Positions 1 to 9,311 of a stretch of DNA of 64,000 bases are shown piece by piece (position 1 is the stretch's first letter; every line of letters starts with the position of its first letter). This DNA comes from Acidobacteriota bacterium (GTDB taxonomy: Bacteria; Acidobacteriota; Terriglobia; Bryobacterales; Bryobacteraceae), in NCBI GenBank assembly GCA_026393985.1, contig JAPKZB010000004.1, positions 62,001-126,000 of the forward strand, written 5' to 3'. A program made the translations under genes and the position numbers. The notes beneath the pieces are model-generated. The model was not told the origin of the DNA and searched no databases. It saw only the letters and a program-made list of their open reading frames with translations.

Positions 1-2388
1 GCCGCCCTCGGCGACCCCCTCCCCGGTCTCGATGACGACGACACCCGCGAGCTCGACCTCCCCTTCCCCTTCCCCTTCTACGGCGCCACCTACAACAAAA
101 TCCACCTCAACTCCGACGGCAACCTCACCTTCGGCGAAGGCGACGTCAGTACGAGCTCCCGCAGCCTCGGCCGCTTTAACGCCGGCCCGCCCCGCATCGC
201 CGGCCTCTTTGCCGACCTCGACCCCTCCGCCTCCGGCGAAGGCGTCCGCGTCCTCCGCTCCCCCACCCGCTTCACCGTCACCTGGCTCCGCGTCCGCGAG
301 TACAGCAACTCCGGCTTCGGCCAGCCCCAGACCTTTCAGATCACCCTCACCCCCGACGGCGGCATCACCCTCTCCTGGGCCCAGGTCAACATCGGCGCCG
401 CCGTCGTCGGCATCACCCCCGGCGCTTCATCCGGACCCTCCACCCTCGTCAGCTTCAACGACGGCAGCGACCGTACCTTCCCCGGTGCCGTCGCCGAAAG
501 CTTCGGCAACGCAACGGCCGTCGACCTCGTCACCGCCTCCCAAAAAGTCTACGCATCCCAGGACGACGCCTTCGACTACCTCGCCTTCTTCAACAACAGC
601 GGCATCTCCCCCGGCAGCGGCGTCATCGCCTTTCAAGTCACCGTCCGTGGCCGCCGCAAAGGCATCGGCGACTCGCTGCTCGACGCCGGCCGCGACTACG
701 GCTCCGCCAACCGCCTCCAGGCCGTCCTCAACCTCGGCCCCCTCACCCAATACCCGGAAGACCCCCACGCCCCCATGCCCTCCCGCGCCTCCACCGGCGA
801 CACCGGCCTCACCGTGGTCGCCCACGAAGCCGGACACCTGTTCCTCGCCTTCGCCTCCAACCGCGAAGGCAGCAACCTCCCCCTCCTCGGCCGCCAAACC
901 GCCCACTGGGCCTTCACCTTCAACTCGGAAGCCTCCCTCCTCGAAGGCAACCGCATCGAGGATTCCGGCGAAGCCGCCTCCCCCCGCTTCCGCACCGTCG
1001 CCACCGTCGAAGGCTTCTCGCCCCTCGACCAGTACCTCATGGGCCTCCGCCCCCCCGCCGAGGTCCCCCCCACCTTCTACGTCCAGAACTCCGGCCTCTC
1101 CCCCACCCTCACCGCCCCCCGCGTCGGCGCTACCTTCAACGGCACCCGCCGCAACATCGGCGTCGAAGAGCTCATCGCCGCCGAAGGCCGCCGCATCCCC
1201 GACCACACCGTCGAACAGCGCCGCTACCGCATCGGCTTCGTCCTCATCGTACCCGCCGGCTCCACGCCCACCGCCCAGGAACTCGCCAAAGTCGATCTCT
1301 ACCGCCGCGAACTCGAAGCCGCCTGGCCCCGCTACTCCGGCGGCCGCGCCAGCCTCGATACCTCCTTCCGCCGCAACCTCCGCCTCAGCGTCGAACCCGC
1401 CGCCGGCCTCCTCGCCGGCCGCTCCGCCACCGCCACCGTCTCCCTCGACCGCCCCCGCCCCACCCCCCTCACCGTCACCCTCCGCGCCGCCGCCGGCCAC
1501 GTCACCGCCCCCGCCGGCGTCCTCATCCCCGCCGGCCAGACCAGCGCCCCCTTCGAACTCACCGCCCTCCGCCCTGGCGTCGACGTCCTGTACGCCGAAG
1601 GCCCTGACGAGTTCACCCCGGCCGAAGCCCGCCTCCAGGTGCTGCCCGCCTCGGGCGCCGGCCTCAGCCTCGTCCCCGTCTCGAGCCCCGGCGCCAACCC
1701 CGTCTTCCGCGCCCAGGACAGCAACGAACTCCCCTACCCCTCGCTCCCCCTCGCCGCCGGCAACACCGTCGTCACCACCAACGCAAACGGCCTCGCCACC
1801 CTCCCCCCCGGCTCCCAACAGGTCACCCTCCCGGGCACCACCATCACCGGCGCCGTCGACCGCCCTCCCGCCCTCTCCGCCAACGGCGTCGGCAACGCGG
1901 CCTCCTTCCGCCCCGGTATCGTCCCCGGCGGCATCGCCACCGCCTTCGGCGCCAACCTCCGCGGCGCGCAGCTCACCCTCGACGGCGCGCCCCTCGTCGT
2001 CTTCTTCAGCAACGATACCCAGGCCAACTTCGCCGTCCCCACCGGCCTCACCCGCCCCACCGCCGAAATCGCCGCCGGCAACACCGCCGGCCGCGCCACG
2101 CTCTCCGTCCCCGTCCTCGCCGCCCAACCCGGCATCTTCTTCGATGCCGCCTCCGGCCGCGCCGCCGCCATCCCCCGCGGCGGCGGCGTCTATGAGGTCT
2201 ACGGCACCGGCTTCGGCCGCGGCGCCGTCTCCGCCCGCAGCGGTAGCCGCTCCCTCGAAGTCCTCTTCTCCGGCCCCGCGCCCGGCTTCATCGGCCTCCA
2301 GCAGATCAACATCCGCGGCGGCAGCCCCGGCGACGCCCTCACGCTCCTCGTCGACGGCGTCGAATCCAATACGGCGGGGTTACCATGA
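1..2388 (+). CDS. Secreted metalloprotease-like protein with TIGR03437 C-terminus (5' truncated)
   Basis: The frame is open from the first base, so the true start lies upstream; 795 codons are visible. The first ~100 codons (FPFPFYG, LNSDGNLTF, RIAGLFADLDP) resemble a nidogen-like extracellular beta-sandwich. Codons 275-279 read HEAGH, a zinc-metallopeptidase HExxH motif, followed by SPLDQYLMGL around codon 341, a segment that often accompanies it. From about codon 628 (GVGNAASFRPG) to the end is a TIGR03437 domain, common in secreted Solibacter-type proteins. Domain order is seen; peptidase activity is inferred, because the third zinc ligand is not obvious. The stop lies 3 nt before the next start, so it probably shares a transcript with the GH63-like gene. 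Codon use is extremely C-ending. Confidence 0.75.
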   Translation, partial: AALGDPLPGLDDDDTRELDLPFPFPFYGATYNKIHLNSDGNLTFGEGDVSTSSRSLGRFNAGPPRIAGLFADLDPSASGEGVRVLRSPTRFTVTWLRVREYSNSGFGQPQTFQITLTPDGGITLSWAQVNIGAAVVGITPGASSGPSTLVSFNDGSDRTFPGAVAESFGNATAVDLVTASQKVYASQDDAFDYLAFFNNSGISPGSGVIAFQVTVRGRRKGIGDSLLDAGRDYGSANRLQAVLNLGPLTQYPEDPHAPMPSRASTGDTGLTVVAHEAGHLFLAFASNREGSNLPLLGRQTAHWAFTFNSEASLLEGNRIEDSGEAASPRFRTVATVEGFSPLDQYLMGLRPPAEVPPTFYVQNSGLSPTLTAPRVGATFNGTRRNIGVEELIAAEGRRIPDHTVEQRRYRIGFVLIVPAGSTPTAQELAKVDLYRRELEAAWPRYSGGRASLDTSFRRNLRLSVEPAAGLLAGRSATATVSLDRPRPTPLTVTLRAAAGHVTAPAGVLIPAGQTSAPFELTALRPGVDVLYAEGPDEFTPAEARLQVLPASGAGLSLVPVSSPGANPVFRAQDSNELPYPSLPLAAGNTVVTTNANGLATLPPGSQQVTLPGTTITGAVDRPPALSANGVGNAASFRPGIVPGGIATAFGANLRGAQLTLDGAPLVVFFSNDTQANFAVPTGLTRPTAEIAAGNTAGRATLSVPVLAAQPGIFFDAASGRAAAIPRGGGVYEVYGTGFGRGAVSARSGSRSLEVLFSGPAPGFIGLQQINIRGGSPGDALTLLVDGVESNTAGLP

Positions 2389-2391
2389 AAC

Positions 2392-5019
2392 ATGGACCCG
2401 GAACGCCTTCGCCTCATCGAAACCGATAAACGCGAACGCCACTGGCGCCGCTGGGGACCCTACCTCAGCGACCGCGCCTGGGGCACCGTCCGCGAAGACT
2501 ACTCGGAAACGGGCACCGCCTGGGACTACTTCCCCTTTGAACACGCCCATCTGCGCGCCTATCGCTGGAGCGAAGACGGCCTGCTCGGCATCTGCGACAA
2601 CCACCAGCGCCTCTGCTTCGGCCTGGCGCTGTGGAACGGGAAAGATCCCATCCTCAAAGAGCGCCTCTACGGCCTCGGCGGACCGCAGGGCAATCACTCC
2701 GAAGACGTCAAAGAACTCTACTACTACCTCGACTCCACCCCCACCCACTCCTACATGAAGGCGCTCTACAAGTACCCCCAGGCCGCCTTCCCCTATCAAC
2801 ACCTCCGCGAAGTCAACCAGCAGCGCAGCCGCCACGAACGCGAATACGAACTCCTCGACACCGGCATCTTCGACGAAGATCGCTACTTCGACATCCAGAT
2901 CGAATACGCCAAAGCCGACATCGACGACATCGTCATCGAAATCACCGCCACCAACCGCGGCCCCGACCCCGCCCCCCTCACCATCCTCCCGCAGCTCTGG
3001 TTCCGCAACACCTGGACCTGGGGCCGCTCCCACTCCCCCAAGCCCGTCCTCTATCGCATCAACGATCGCACCATCGCCTGCAAACACCAGGACCTCGGCC
3101 ACTACGTCTTCACCTTCGCCGAACCCACCCAACTCCTGTTCACCGAAAACAACGGCGACAACGAAAGGCTCTGGGGCAGCCCCAACGCGGGCTACGTCAA
3201 AAGCGCCTTCCATCGCTATCTCCTCGAACGCCAGACCAACGCCGTCAACCCCGCCCACTCCGGCACCAAAGCCGCCGGCCTGTTCTCCTTCACCCTCGCC
3301 CCCGGCGAGTCCCGCACCATCACCGCCCGCCTCACCGGCCTCAAAGACGACGCCGACCTCCCCGCCACCATCTACCCCGACGAGGTCCTCGCCAACCGAC
3401 GCGCCGAAGCCGACCGCTTCTTTAAAGGCGTCCACAGCGTCCCGCTCTCCGAAGACGGCAACCGCATCTTCCGCCAGGCCATGGCGGGCCTCCTCTGGAC
3501 CAAACAGTTCTACCACTTCGTCATTGAAGATTGGTTGAAGGGCGACCCCAACACCCCGCCCCCGCCCGAACGCCGCAAGCACGGCCGCAACGCGGAATGG
3601 GGGCACCTGTTCAACGACGACATCATCTCCATGCCCGACAAATGGGAGTACCCGTGGTATGCCGCCTGGGATTCGGCCTTCCACATGATCCCCATGGCGA
3701 TGATCGACCCCGGCTTCGCCAAAAGCCAGCTGAAGCTCTTCCTGCGCGAGTGGTACATGCACCCCAACGGCCAGATCCCGGCCTACGAATGGGCCTTCGG
3801 CGATGTCAACCCGCCCGTCCACGCCTGGGCCGTCCATCGCGTCTTCCAGATCGACGCCCGCCTCACCGGCCACCGCGACTACGCCTTCCTCGAACGCTGC
3901 TTCCACAAGCTCCTCATGAACTTCACCTGGTGGGTCAACCGCAAAGACACCACCGGCAACAACGTCTTTGAAGGTGGCTTCCTCGGCCTCGACAACATCG
4001 GCGTCTTCGACCGCTCCTCCCCCCTCCCCACCGGCGGCACCATCGAACAGTCCGACGGCACCAGTTGGATGGCCATGTACTGCCTGAACATGCTCACCAT
4101 CGCCCTCGACCTCGCCGAACACAACCGCGCCTACGAGGACATCGCCAGCAAGTTCTTCGAACACTTCCTCTACATCGCGAGCGCCATGAACAAGCCCGGC
4201 GCCGAGAGCCTCTGGGATGAACAGGACGGCTTCTACTACGACCTGCTCCGCGTCCCAAACCGCGAACCCTTCCGCATGCGCATCCGCAGCATGGTCGGCA
4301 TCATCCCCCTGTTCGCCGTCACCACCATCGACGCAACGCAAATCGCCAACCTCCACGGCTTCCGCCATCGCATGCAGTGGTTCATGCGCCACCGTCCGGA
4401 CCTGTGCCACAACATCGCCTCGCTGTTCGACCGCGGCCAGCACGAACGAGTCCTGCTCTCGGTGGTCACCCCCGACAAGCTCCGCCGCATCCTCCGCCGC
4501 CTCGTCGACCCCAACGAGTTCCTCTCCGACTTCGGCATCCGGGCCCTCTCGAAGTTCCATAAGGACAGCCCGTTTGAACTGCACGTCAACCAGGACGTCT
4601 ACCGCGTCAGCTACGAACCCGCCGAGTCCACCACCTACCTGTTCGGCGGCAACTCCAACTGGCGCGGCCCCATCTGGTTCCCCGTCAACTACCTCCTCAT
4701 CGAGTCGCTCCAGAAATTTCATTTCTACTTCGGCGACAACTTCACGGTCGACTACCCGCTCGGCACCGGCGACCGCGTCAACCTCTGGGAGCTCGCCCAG
4801 GCGCTCTCCCACCGCCTCACCAATCTGTTCACCCGCGACGCCCAGGGCCACCGCCCGGTCTTCGGTCCCTATCCCAAACACCAGACCGATCCCGAGTTCA
4901 AGGATCATCTCCTCTTCTTTGAGTACTTCAACGGCGACACCGGCGAAGGGCTCGGCGCCAGCCACCAGACGGGCTGGACCGCGCTCATCGCCAAGCTGAT
5001 CGCGCAAAACGGAGAGTAA
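2392..5019 (+). CDS. GH63-like glucosidase (MGH1-type glycoside hydrolase)
   Basis: An 875-residue protein without a signal peptide, probably cytoplasmic. It has the (alpha/alpha)6 barrel layout of the GH63/mannosylglycerate-hydrolase group: an N-terminal beta domain (about 1-340), then [13 protein letters not shown] with D427 at the position of the expected general acid, and a C-terminal [19 protein letters not shown] with E852 as candidate base. These assignments come from family knowledge; the substrate (an alpha-glucoside or oligosaccharide) is inferred. Its ATG comes 3 nt after the stop of the upstream gene, and the next gene starts 4 nt after its stop, so it is in an operon with a secreted amidohydrolase, an alcohol dehydrogenase and a beta-propeller. 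Confidence 0.88.
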   Translation: MDPERLRLIETDKRERHWRRWGPYLSDRAWGTVREDYSETGTAWDYFPFEHAHLRAYRWSEDGLLGICDNHQRLCFGLALWNGKDPILKERLYGLGGPQGNHSEDVKELYYYLDSTPTHSYMKALYKYPQAAFPYQHLREVNQQRSRHEREYELLDTGIFDEDRYFDIQIEYAKADIDDIVIEITATNRGPDPAPLTILPQLWFRNTWTWGRSHSPKPVLYRINDRTIACKHQDLGHYVFTFAEPTQLLFTENNGDNERLWGSPNAGYVKSAFHRYLLERQTNAVNPAHSGTKAAGLFSFTLAPGESRTITARLTGLKDDADLPATIYPDEVLANRRAEADRFFKGVHSVPLSEDGNRIFRQAMAGLLWTKQFYHFVIEDWLKGDPNTPPPPERRKHGRNAEWGHLFNDDIISMPDKWEYPWYAAWDSAFHMIPMAMIDPGFAKSQLKLFLREWYMHPNGQIPAYEWAFGDVNPPVHAWAVHRVFQIDARLTGHRDYAFLERCFHKLLMNFTWWVNRKDTTGNNVFEGGFLGLDNIGVFDRSSPLPTGGTIEQSDGTSWMAMYCLNMLTIALDLAEHNRAYEDIASKFFEHFLYIASAMNKPGAESLWDEQDGFYYDLLRVPNREPFRMRIRSMVGIIPLFAVTTIDATQIANLHGFRHRMQWFMRHRPDLCHNIASLFDRGQHERVLLSVVTPDKLRRILRRLVDPNEFLSDFGIRALSKFHKDSPFELHVNQDVYRVSYEPAESTTYLFGGNSNWRGPIWFPVNYLLIESLQKFHFYFGDNFTVDYPLGTGDRVNLWELAQALSHRLTNLFTRDAQGHRPVFGPYPKHQTDPEFKDHLLFFEYFNGDTGEGLGASHQTGWTALIAKLIAQNGE

Positions 5020-5022
5020 CCA

Positions 5023-6447
5023 GTGCGCCTGCTCGTATTCCTGCTCCTGCTCGCCCTGTCCGCCGCCGCCCAGCCCCAGCACGGCGTCCGCCCCACCCGC
5101 ATGATCATCCAGGGAGCCACGGTCGTCGAAGGCACCGGCACCCCGGCCCAGGGCCCGCTCGATATCACCATCGAAAACGGCCTCATCACCCAGATCGCCC
5201 GCGGCGCCCAGCCTCGCCCCGGCGACACCATCGTCGACGCCCGCGGCAAGTACGTCATCCCCGGACTCATCAACATGCACGGCCACCTCCACCAGGAGCG
5301 CGGCGGCGTCCCCATGGACCCGAACTACGTCCTCAAGCTGTGGCTCGCCTGCGGCATCACCACGGTCCGAGACGTCGGCAGCGCGCTCCAGTTCACCCTC
5401 GACGCCAAAGCCAAATCCGAACGCGGCGAAATCGCCGCTCCCCGCCTGTTCGTCTATCCCATGCTCGGCCGCCCCGGCACACCCGAAGCCGCCGTCAACC
5501 GCGTCAAAGAGCTCAAGGCCCGCGGCGCCGACGGCATGAAGATCGTCGGCGCCTGGCGCAACACCTTCGACGCCGCCGCCCGGGAAGCCAAAGCCGCCAG
5601 TCTGCCCATCGCCATCCACATCGGCGTTGAGGAGACCAACGCCACCGACGCCATTCGCAACCAGGTCGCCACCATCGAACATTGGTACGGCATCCCCGAC
5701 GCCGCCCTCCCCGCCGGCGTCCAAAACTTCCCCTCAAGCTACAACTACCTCAACGAAGCCGACCGCTTCCGCTACGCCGGCCGCCTCTGGCGCGAAGCCG
5801 ACCCCCAAAAGCTCGGCGCCGTCCTCGACGCCATGGTCGCTCAAGGCGTCGCCTGGGACCCGACGCTCGAAATCTACGAAGCCTCCCGCGACCTGCAGCG
5901 CGCCCAAAATCAACCCTGGTTCCGCGACTACCTCCACCCCGCGCTGGGTTCGTTTTTCACCCCCAACCTTGAAAACCACGGCAGCTACTTCATCAACTGG
6001 TCGAGCACCGACGAAGCCTTCTGGAAAGAAAACTACCGTCTCTGGTTCGCCGCCGTCCGCGACTTTGAAGCCCGCGGCGGCACTCTCACCATGGGCGAAG
6101 ACGCCGGCTACATCTATCAGATGTATGGCTTCGGCATGCTCCGCAATCTCGAACTCCACCAGGAGGCCGGCTTCCATCCGCTCCGCGTCCTCCGCCACGC
6201 CACCGTCAACGGCGCCCGGGTGCTGCGCGCGGAAAACACGATCGGCCGCGTCCGCGCCGGCTGGTCGGCCGACCTGCTCATCGTCAACGGCAACCCGCTC
6301 GAAGACTTCAAGGTCCTCTACCCGGTCTCGCCCAACGCCGGCACCCGCACCGGCATCGAATGGACCATCAAGGCCGGCTTCCCCTACCACGTCCCCCGGC
6401 TTCTGTCCGAAGTGAAGTCCCTCGTCGAACAGGCACGCAAGCCATGA
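5023..6447 (+). CDS. Secreted amidohydrolase family protein
   Basis: A 474-residue protein starting at GTG, preceded by GGAGAG about 9 nt upstream. Residues 1-16 form a signal peptide ending AAA-Q. It carries the full set of amidohydrolase metal ligands: H86 and H88 (MHGHLH), K173 (MKIVG, possible carboxylated lysine), H199 (AIHIG), H220 (IEHWYG) and D360 (MGEDAG). The closest recognisable group is imidazolonepropionase/prolidase-like hydrolases, but the substrate cannot be read from sequence. An export signal on a dinuclear-metal hydrolase suggests periplasmic action. It overlaps the following gene by the classic ATGA, supporting translational coupling. Confidence 0.88.
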   Translation: MRLLVFLLLLALSAAAQPQHGVRPTRMIIQGATVVEGTGTPAQGPLDITIENGLITQIARGAQPRPGDTIVDARGKYVIPGLINMHGHLHQERGGVPMDPNYVLKLWLACGITTVRDVGSALQFTLDAKAKSERGEIAAPRLFVYPMLGRPGTPEAAVNRVKELKARGADGMKIVGAWRNTFDAAAREAKAASLPIAIHIGVEETNATDAIRNQVATIEHWYGIPDAALPAGVQNFPSSYNYLNEADRFRYAGRLWREADPQKLGAVLDAMVAQGVAWDPTLEIYEASRDLQRAQNQPWFRDYLHPALGSFFTPNLENHGSYFINWSSTDEAFWKENYRLWFAAVRDFEARGGTLTMGEDAGYIYQMYGFGMLRNLELHQEAGFHPLRVLRHATVNGARVLRAENTIGRVRAGWSADLLIVNGNPLEDFKVLYPVSPNAGTRTGIEWTIKAGFPYHVPRLLSEVKSLVEQARKP

Positions 6448-7505
6448 ACCCGCCTCCTCCTCTTCTGTATGGCCCCGGCGCGCTCGCGCAGGTCGGCGAT
6501 CTGGCCCGCCGCCTCGGCTTCCGCCGCACCCTCGTCGTCGCCGACCACGGCATGGAGCAGGCCGGCCACATCGGCGCGCTCGTCGCCACGCTCTCCACCG
6601 CCGGCGTCGAATGCACCCCCTGGTCCTGCTTCAGCGCCAATCCCGATTCGGCCATGATCGAACACGGCCGCGCCTTCGCCGCCCAACTCGGCATCGACTC
6701 CCTCATCGGCCTCGGCGGCGGCAGCTCGCTCGACGCCGCCAAGGGCATCAACTTCGTCCTCACCAACGGCGGGACCATGAAGGACTACTGGGGCTACGGC
6801 AAGGCCACGCAACCGCTGCTGCCCATGCTCGGGATCCCGGCCACCACCGGCACCGGCAGCGAAGCGCAATCTTACGCCCTCATCAGCGACCCCGAAACCC
6901 ACGTCAAAATGGCCTGCGGCGACCCCATGGCTTCGTTTCGCTACGCCGTGCTCGACCCGCTGCTGACGCTCTCGCAGCCCCCGGCTGTCCGCGCCGCCGC
7001 CGGCTACGATGCCTTGAGTCACGCCGTCGAAAGTTACGTCACGACGAAACGAACCCAAGCCTCCCAGCTGTTCGCCCGCCAGGCCTGGAGCCTGCTGCAC
7101 GAAAGCTACGCCGCCCCCGCTTCGCTCGAATCAAACGCCAACCTCCAGCTCGGCGCCTGGTTCGCCGGCTGCGCCATTGAAGCCTCCATGCTTGGCGCCG
7201 CCCACGCCTGCGCCAACCCGCTCACCGCCCGCTACGGCATCACGCACGGCGTCGCCATCGCCATCCTGCTGCCCCACGTCGTCCGCTGGAACGCCTGCCC
7301 GGAGTACGCCGACCTCCACCCGGACCTGGCCGGCTACCTGGCCGAACTCGCCATCGGCCTCGCCTTGCCTCTCCGCGAATGCGGCGTCACGATGGAGGTA
7401 CTGCCCCAGCTCGCCCGCGACGCGGCGCAGCAGTGGACCGGCCGCCACAACCCGCGCCCGTTTGACGCCGCCGCCGCCCTCGAACTCTACCAATGCGCCT
7501 ACTGA
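6444..7505 (+). CDS. Iron-containing alcohol dehydrogenase
   Basis: A 353-residue protein. The start is the ATG at 6444, which overlaps the upstream stop as ATGA; a longer in-frame reading would extend into the previous gene. It shows the group III dehydrogenase pattern: GLGGGSSLDAAKG for the dinucleotide, and metal ligands D189, H193, H254 and H268 (GYDALSHAVES, AAHACANPL, GITHG), with the late HNPRPF segment near the C-terminus. It should oxidise an alcohol or reduce an aldehyde with NAD(P); substrate unknown. It ends 13 nt inside the next gene, so the cluster is tightly co-transcribed. Confidence 0.9.
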   Translation: MNPPPPLLYGPGALAQVGDLARRLGFRRTLVVADHGMEQAGHIGALVATLSTAGVECTPWSCFSANPDSAMIEHGRAFAAQLGIDSLIGLGGGSSLDAAKGINFVLTNGGTMKDYWGYGKATQPLLPMLGIPATTGTGSEAQSYALISDPETHVKMACGDPMASFRYAVLDPLLTLSQPPAVRAAAGYDALSHAVESYVTTKRTQASQLFARQAWSLLHESYAAPASLESNANLQLGAWFAGCAIEASMLGAAHACANPLTARYGITHGVAIAILLPHVVRWNACPEYADLHPDLAGYLAELAIGLALPLRECGVTMEVLPQLARDAAQQWTGRHNPRPFDAAAALELYQCAY

Positions 7506-8581
7506 TCCCCGCCCTTACCCTCCTGTCTTCCGCCCTCCTGGCGCAATGGCCCCAGTTCCGCGGCAACCCCGCGCTCACCGGCGTCGCCCCCGCCGGCGCG
7601 CCCCCGGCCCAGCTCAAACTGCTCTGGACCTGGGAGGGCGGCCAGCAGTTTGAATCCTCGCCCATTCTCGCCGACGGTGTCGTCTACATCGGCTCCGGCG
7701 CCGGCGATCTGGTCGCCATCGACCTCGCCTCCGGCAAGACCAAATGGAAGTACGCCGCCGGCAGCGAGATCGGCGAGTCGACCCCGGCCATCGCCAACGG
7801 CATCGTCTACGTCGGCGACCTCAAAGGCGTCCTCCACGCCGTCAACGCCTCCGATGGCAAAGGGCTTTGGAAGTACCAGACGGCCACGGAAATCAAATCC
7901 TCCCCGGTCGTGGCGGGTGGCCGGGTGCTCGTCGGCAGCTACGACCAGAACCTCTACGCCTTCGAGGCGCGCACCGGCAAGCTGGCCTGGAAGTATGAGA
8001 CCACCGGCCCGATCCACGGCACCCCCGCCATCAAAGACGGCGTGGCCTACGTCACCGGCTGCGACGAACACTTCCGCGCCATCCGGATCACCGATGGCAA
8101 GGAGCTCTTTGAAGTACCCAGCGGCGCCTACACCGGCGCGAGCCCGCTGCTGGCCGGCAACATGGCCTACTTCGGCACCTTCGGCAACGAGGTCTACGGC
8201 GTCGATATGGCGGCCAAGAAAATCGTTTGGCGCTACGAGCACCCCGTGCGCAAGTTCCCCTACTACTCGAGCGCGACGCTTGTCGATGGCAAAGTGATTC
8301 TCGGCGGACGCGACAAGATGGTCCACGCCATCGACGCCCGGACCGGCAAAGGCGTCTGGACTTTCACGACCCGCAGCCGCGTCGAATCGAGCCCGGCGGC
8401 GGCCGAGGGCCGCGTCTACATCGGGTCGAACGACGGCCGCTTTTATGTTCTTGAAGCCGCCACGGGCAAAAAGCTGTGGGAGTACGAGGCCGGCGCCGCG
8501 CTATCCAGCAGCCCGGCCATCGGGCAGGGCAAGGTGGTCATCGCCGCGCAGGACGGCCGCGTGTTCTGCTTCGGCGGCTGA
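7493..8581 (+). CDS. Secreted PQQ-like beta-propeller repeat protein
   Basis: A 362-residue protein with a signal peptide (1-17, ending LLAQW). The rest is a series of about eight ~40-residue blades of the type GVVYIGSGAGDLVAIDLASGKTKWKY, the pattern of PQQ-like/BamB-type beta-propellers. No PQQ-ligand or catalytic domain is evident, so this is more likely a binding or scaffold protein than a quinoprotein dehydrogenase. The ATG lies inside the 3' end of the alcohol dehydrogenase gene (13-nt overlap). Whether it works with that enzyme, for example as an electron-transfer or assembly partner, is only suggested by the coupling. Confidence 0.88.
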   Translation: MRLLIPALTLLSSALLAQWPQFRGNPALTGVAPAGAPPAQLKLLWTWEGGQQFESSPILADGVVYIGSGAGDLVAIDLASGKTKWKYAAGSEIGESTPAIANGIVYVGDLKGVLHAVNASDGKGLWKYQTATEIKSSPVVAGGRVLVGSYDQNLYAFEARTGKLAWKYETTGPIHGTPAIKDGVAYVTGCDEHFRAIRITDGKELFEVPSGAYTGASPLLAGNMAYFGTFGNEVYGVDMAAKKIVWRYEHPVRKFPYYSSATLVDGKVILGGRDKMVHAIDARTGKGVWTFTTRSRVESSPAAAEGRVYIGSNDGRFYVLEAATGKKLWEYEAGAALSSSPAIGQGKVVIAAQDGRVFCFGG

Positions 8582-8583
8582 GC

Positions 8584-9279
8584 CTACTTTTTCAGCGCGT
8601 AGATAATGGTCACGCGGGTCAACTCCGCCTCCGTGTTGACCACGATGTGGAGGGTTGCCTTATCGTCGTTCTTGGCGGCCATCATCACCGCCGATGGCCC
8701 GTCGCCGCTGTTGGATGTCGTGGTTGACTTCGTGTCGAAGCCGCCCTTGTTGATCTGCTCTTCGTACCAGGCCTTAACCTTGTTGAACTCCTCTTTCACC
8801 TCAAGCACCACCGTGCCGCCTTCCGAGTCCGGCGCGTTCGTGCTCATGACGTTGTTCTGCTTGGCGCCGGGATAGATGGGCACGAAGCCCGGCGTCTTGG
8901 CATCCACGTTGGCGCCTACCTGCACGGTCCCTTCGTCCGTTTGTACTTCGAGTTTGCCCTGTTTCAAATCGTCGATCGAGATGGTAACGGTCTTGCCGGA
9001 CTCCTTGTCCTTGATCGTTACTTTGCCAGTGGCTTCATCGATGCCCAATACCTCGATGTTCGGGCTGGCCATGGCGGCGATCTTAGCCAGCGCCGCCGTT
9101 GGGTTATCGGCCGCGTCCTTGGCCTGCTTATAAATGAATACCCCCGTGGCGACCACCGCAATACCCGCCAGCAGGAACAGACCCAGCACCCCGGCAAGAA
9201 TCCAGACCCAGATCGGAATCGCTTTCTTGGCGGGCGGCGGCACGGGAGGGGGCAAGGGCTGAGGGTTCATGCCAAGCAT
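8584..9279 (-). CDS. Single-pass membrane protein, function unknown
   Basis: A 231-residue protein (222 if the second ATG at 9270 is used; neither start has a clear ribosome site). Residues 4-19 are proline-rich (PQPLPPPVPPPAKK), followed by one transmembrane helix (about 22-50), then a soluble domain with IKDKESGKTVTISIDDLKQGKLEV and YPGAK segments. The layout suggests an inner-membrane anchor with an exported C-terminal domain. I do not recognise the family. It is convergent with the beta-propeller gene and divergent from the DUF1549/DUF1553 gene, sharing a 32-bp intergenic region. Confidence 0.75.
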   Translation of the reverse strand: MLGMNPQPLPPPVPPPAKKAIPIWVWILAGVLGLFLLAGIAVVATGVFIYKQAKDAADNPTAALAKIAAMASPNIEVLGIDEATGKVTIKDKESGKTVTISIDDLKQGKLEVQTDEGTVQVGANVDAKTPGFVPIYPGAKQNNVMSTNAPDSEGGTVVLEVKEEFNKVKAWYEEQINKGGFDTKSTTTSNSGDGPSAVMMAAKNDDKATLHIVVNTEAELTRVTIIYALKK

Positions 9280-9299
9280 TCTGGCACAAATAGCAGAGG

Positions 9300-9305
9300 T
9301 AGAAT
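9300..9305 (+). promoter_or_regulatory. Putative leaderless -10 hexamer
   Basis: TAGAAT followed by 6 nt and then the ATG at 9312. The expected transcription start coincides with the start codon and no properly spaced Shine-Dalgarno is present. No good -35 is visible. Confidence 0.45.
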
Positions 9306-9311
9306 AGGGGC

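Noticed and set aside
32-2758. 908-codon plus-strand frame rich in Ser/Pro/Thr/Ala
   Set aside because: It overlaps the true metalloprotease-like and GH63-like genes in another frame; the composition is that of an off-frame reading of C-rich codons.
2380-5724. Very long open frame on the minus strand (over 1100 codons), plus similar ones at 427-2127, 43181-44530, 44567-46261, 51210-53468 and 55879-58416
   Set aside because: They lie antisense to recognised genes and encode monotonous Gly/Ala/Val/Glu/Asp strings. They exist only because the true genes use C-ending codons, which removes stops on the complement.
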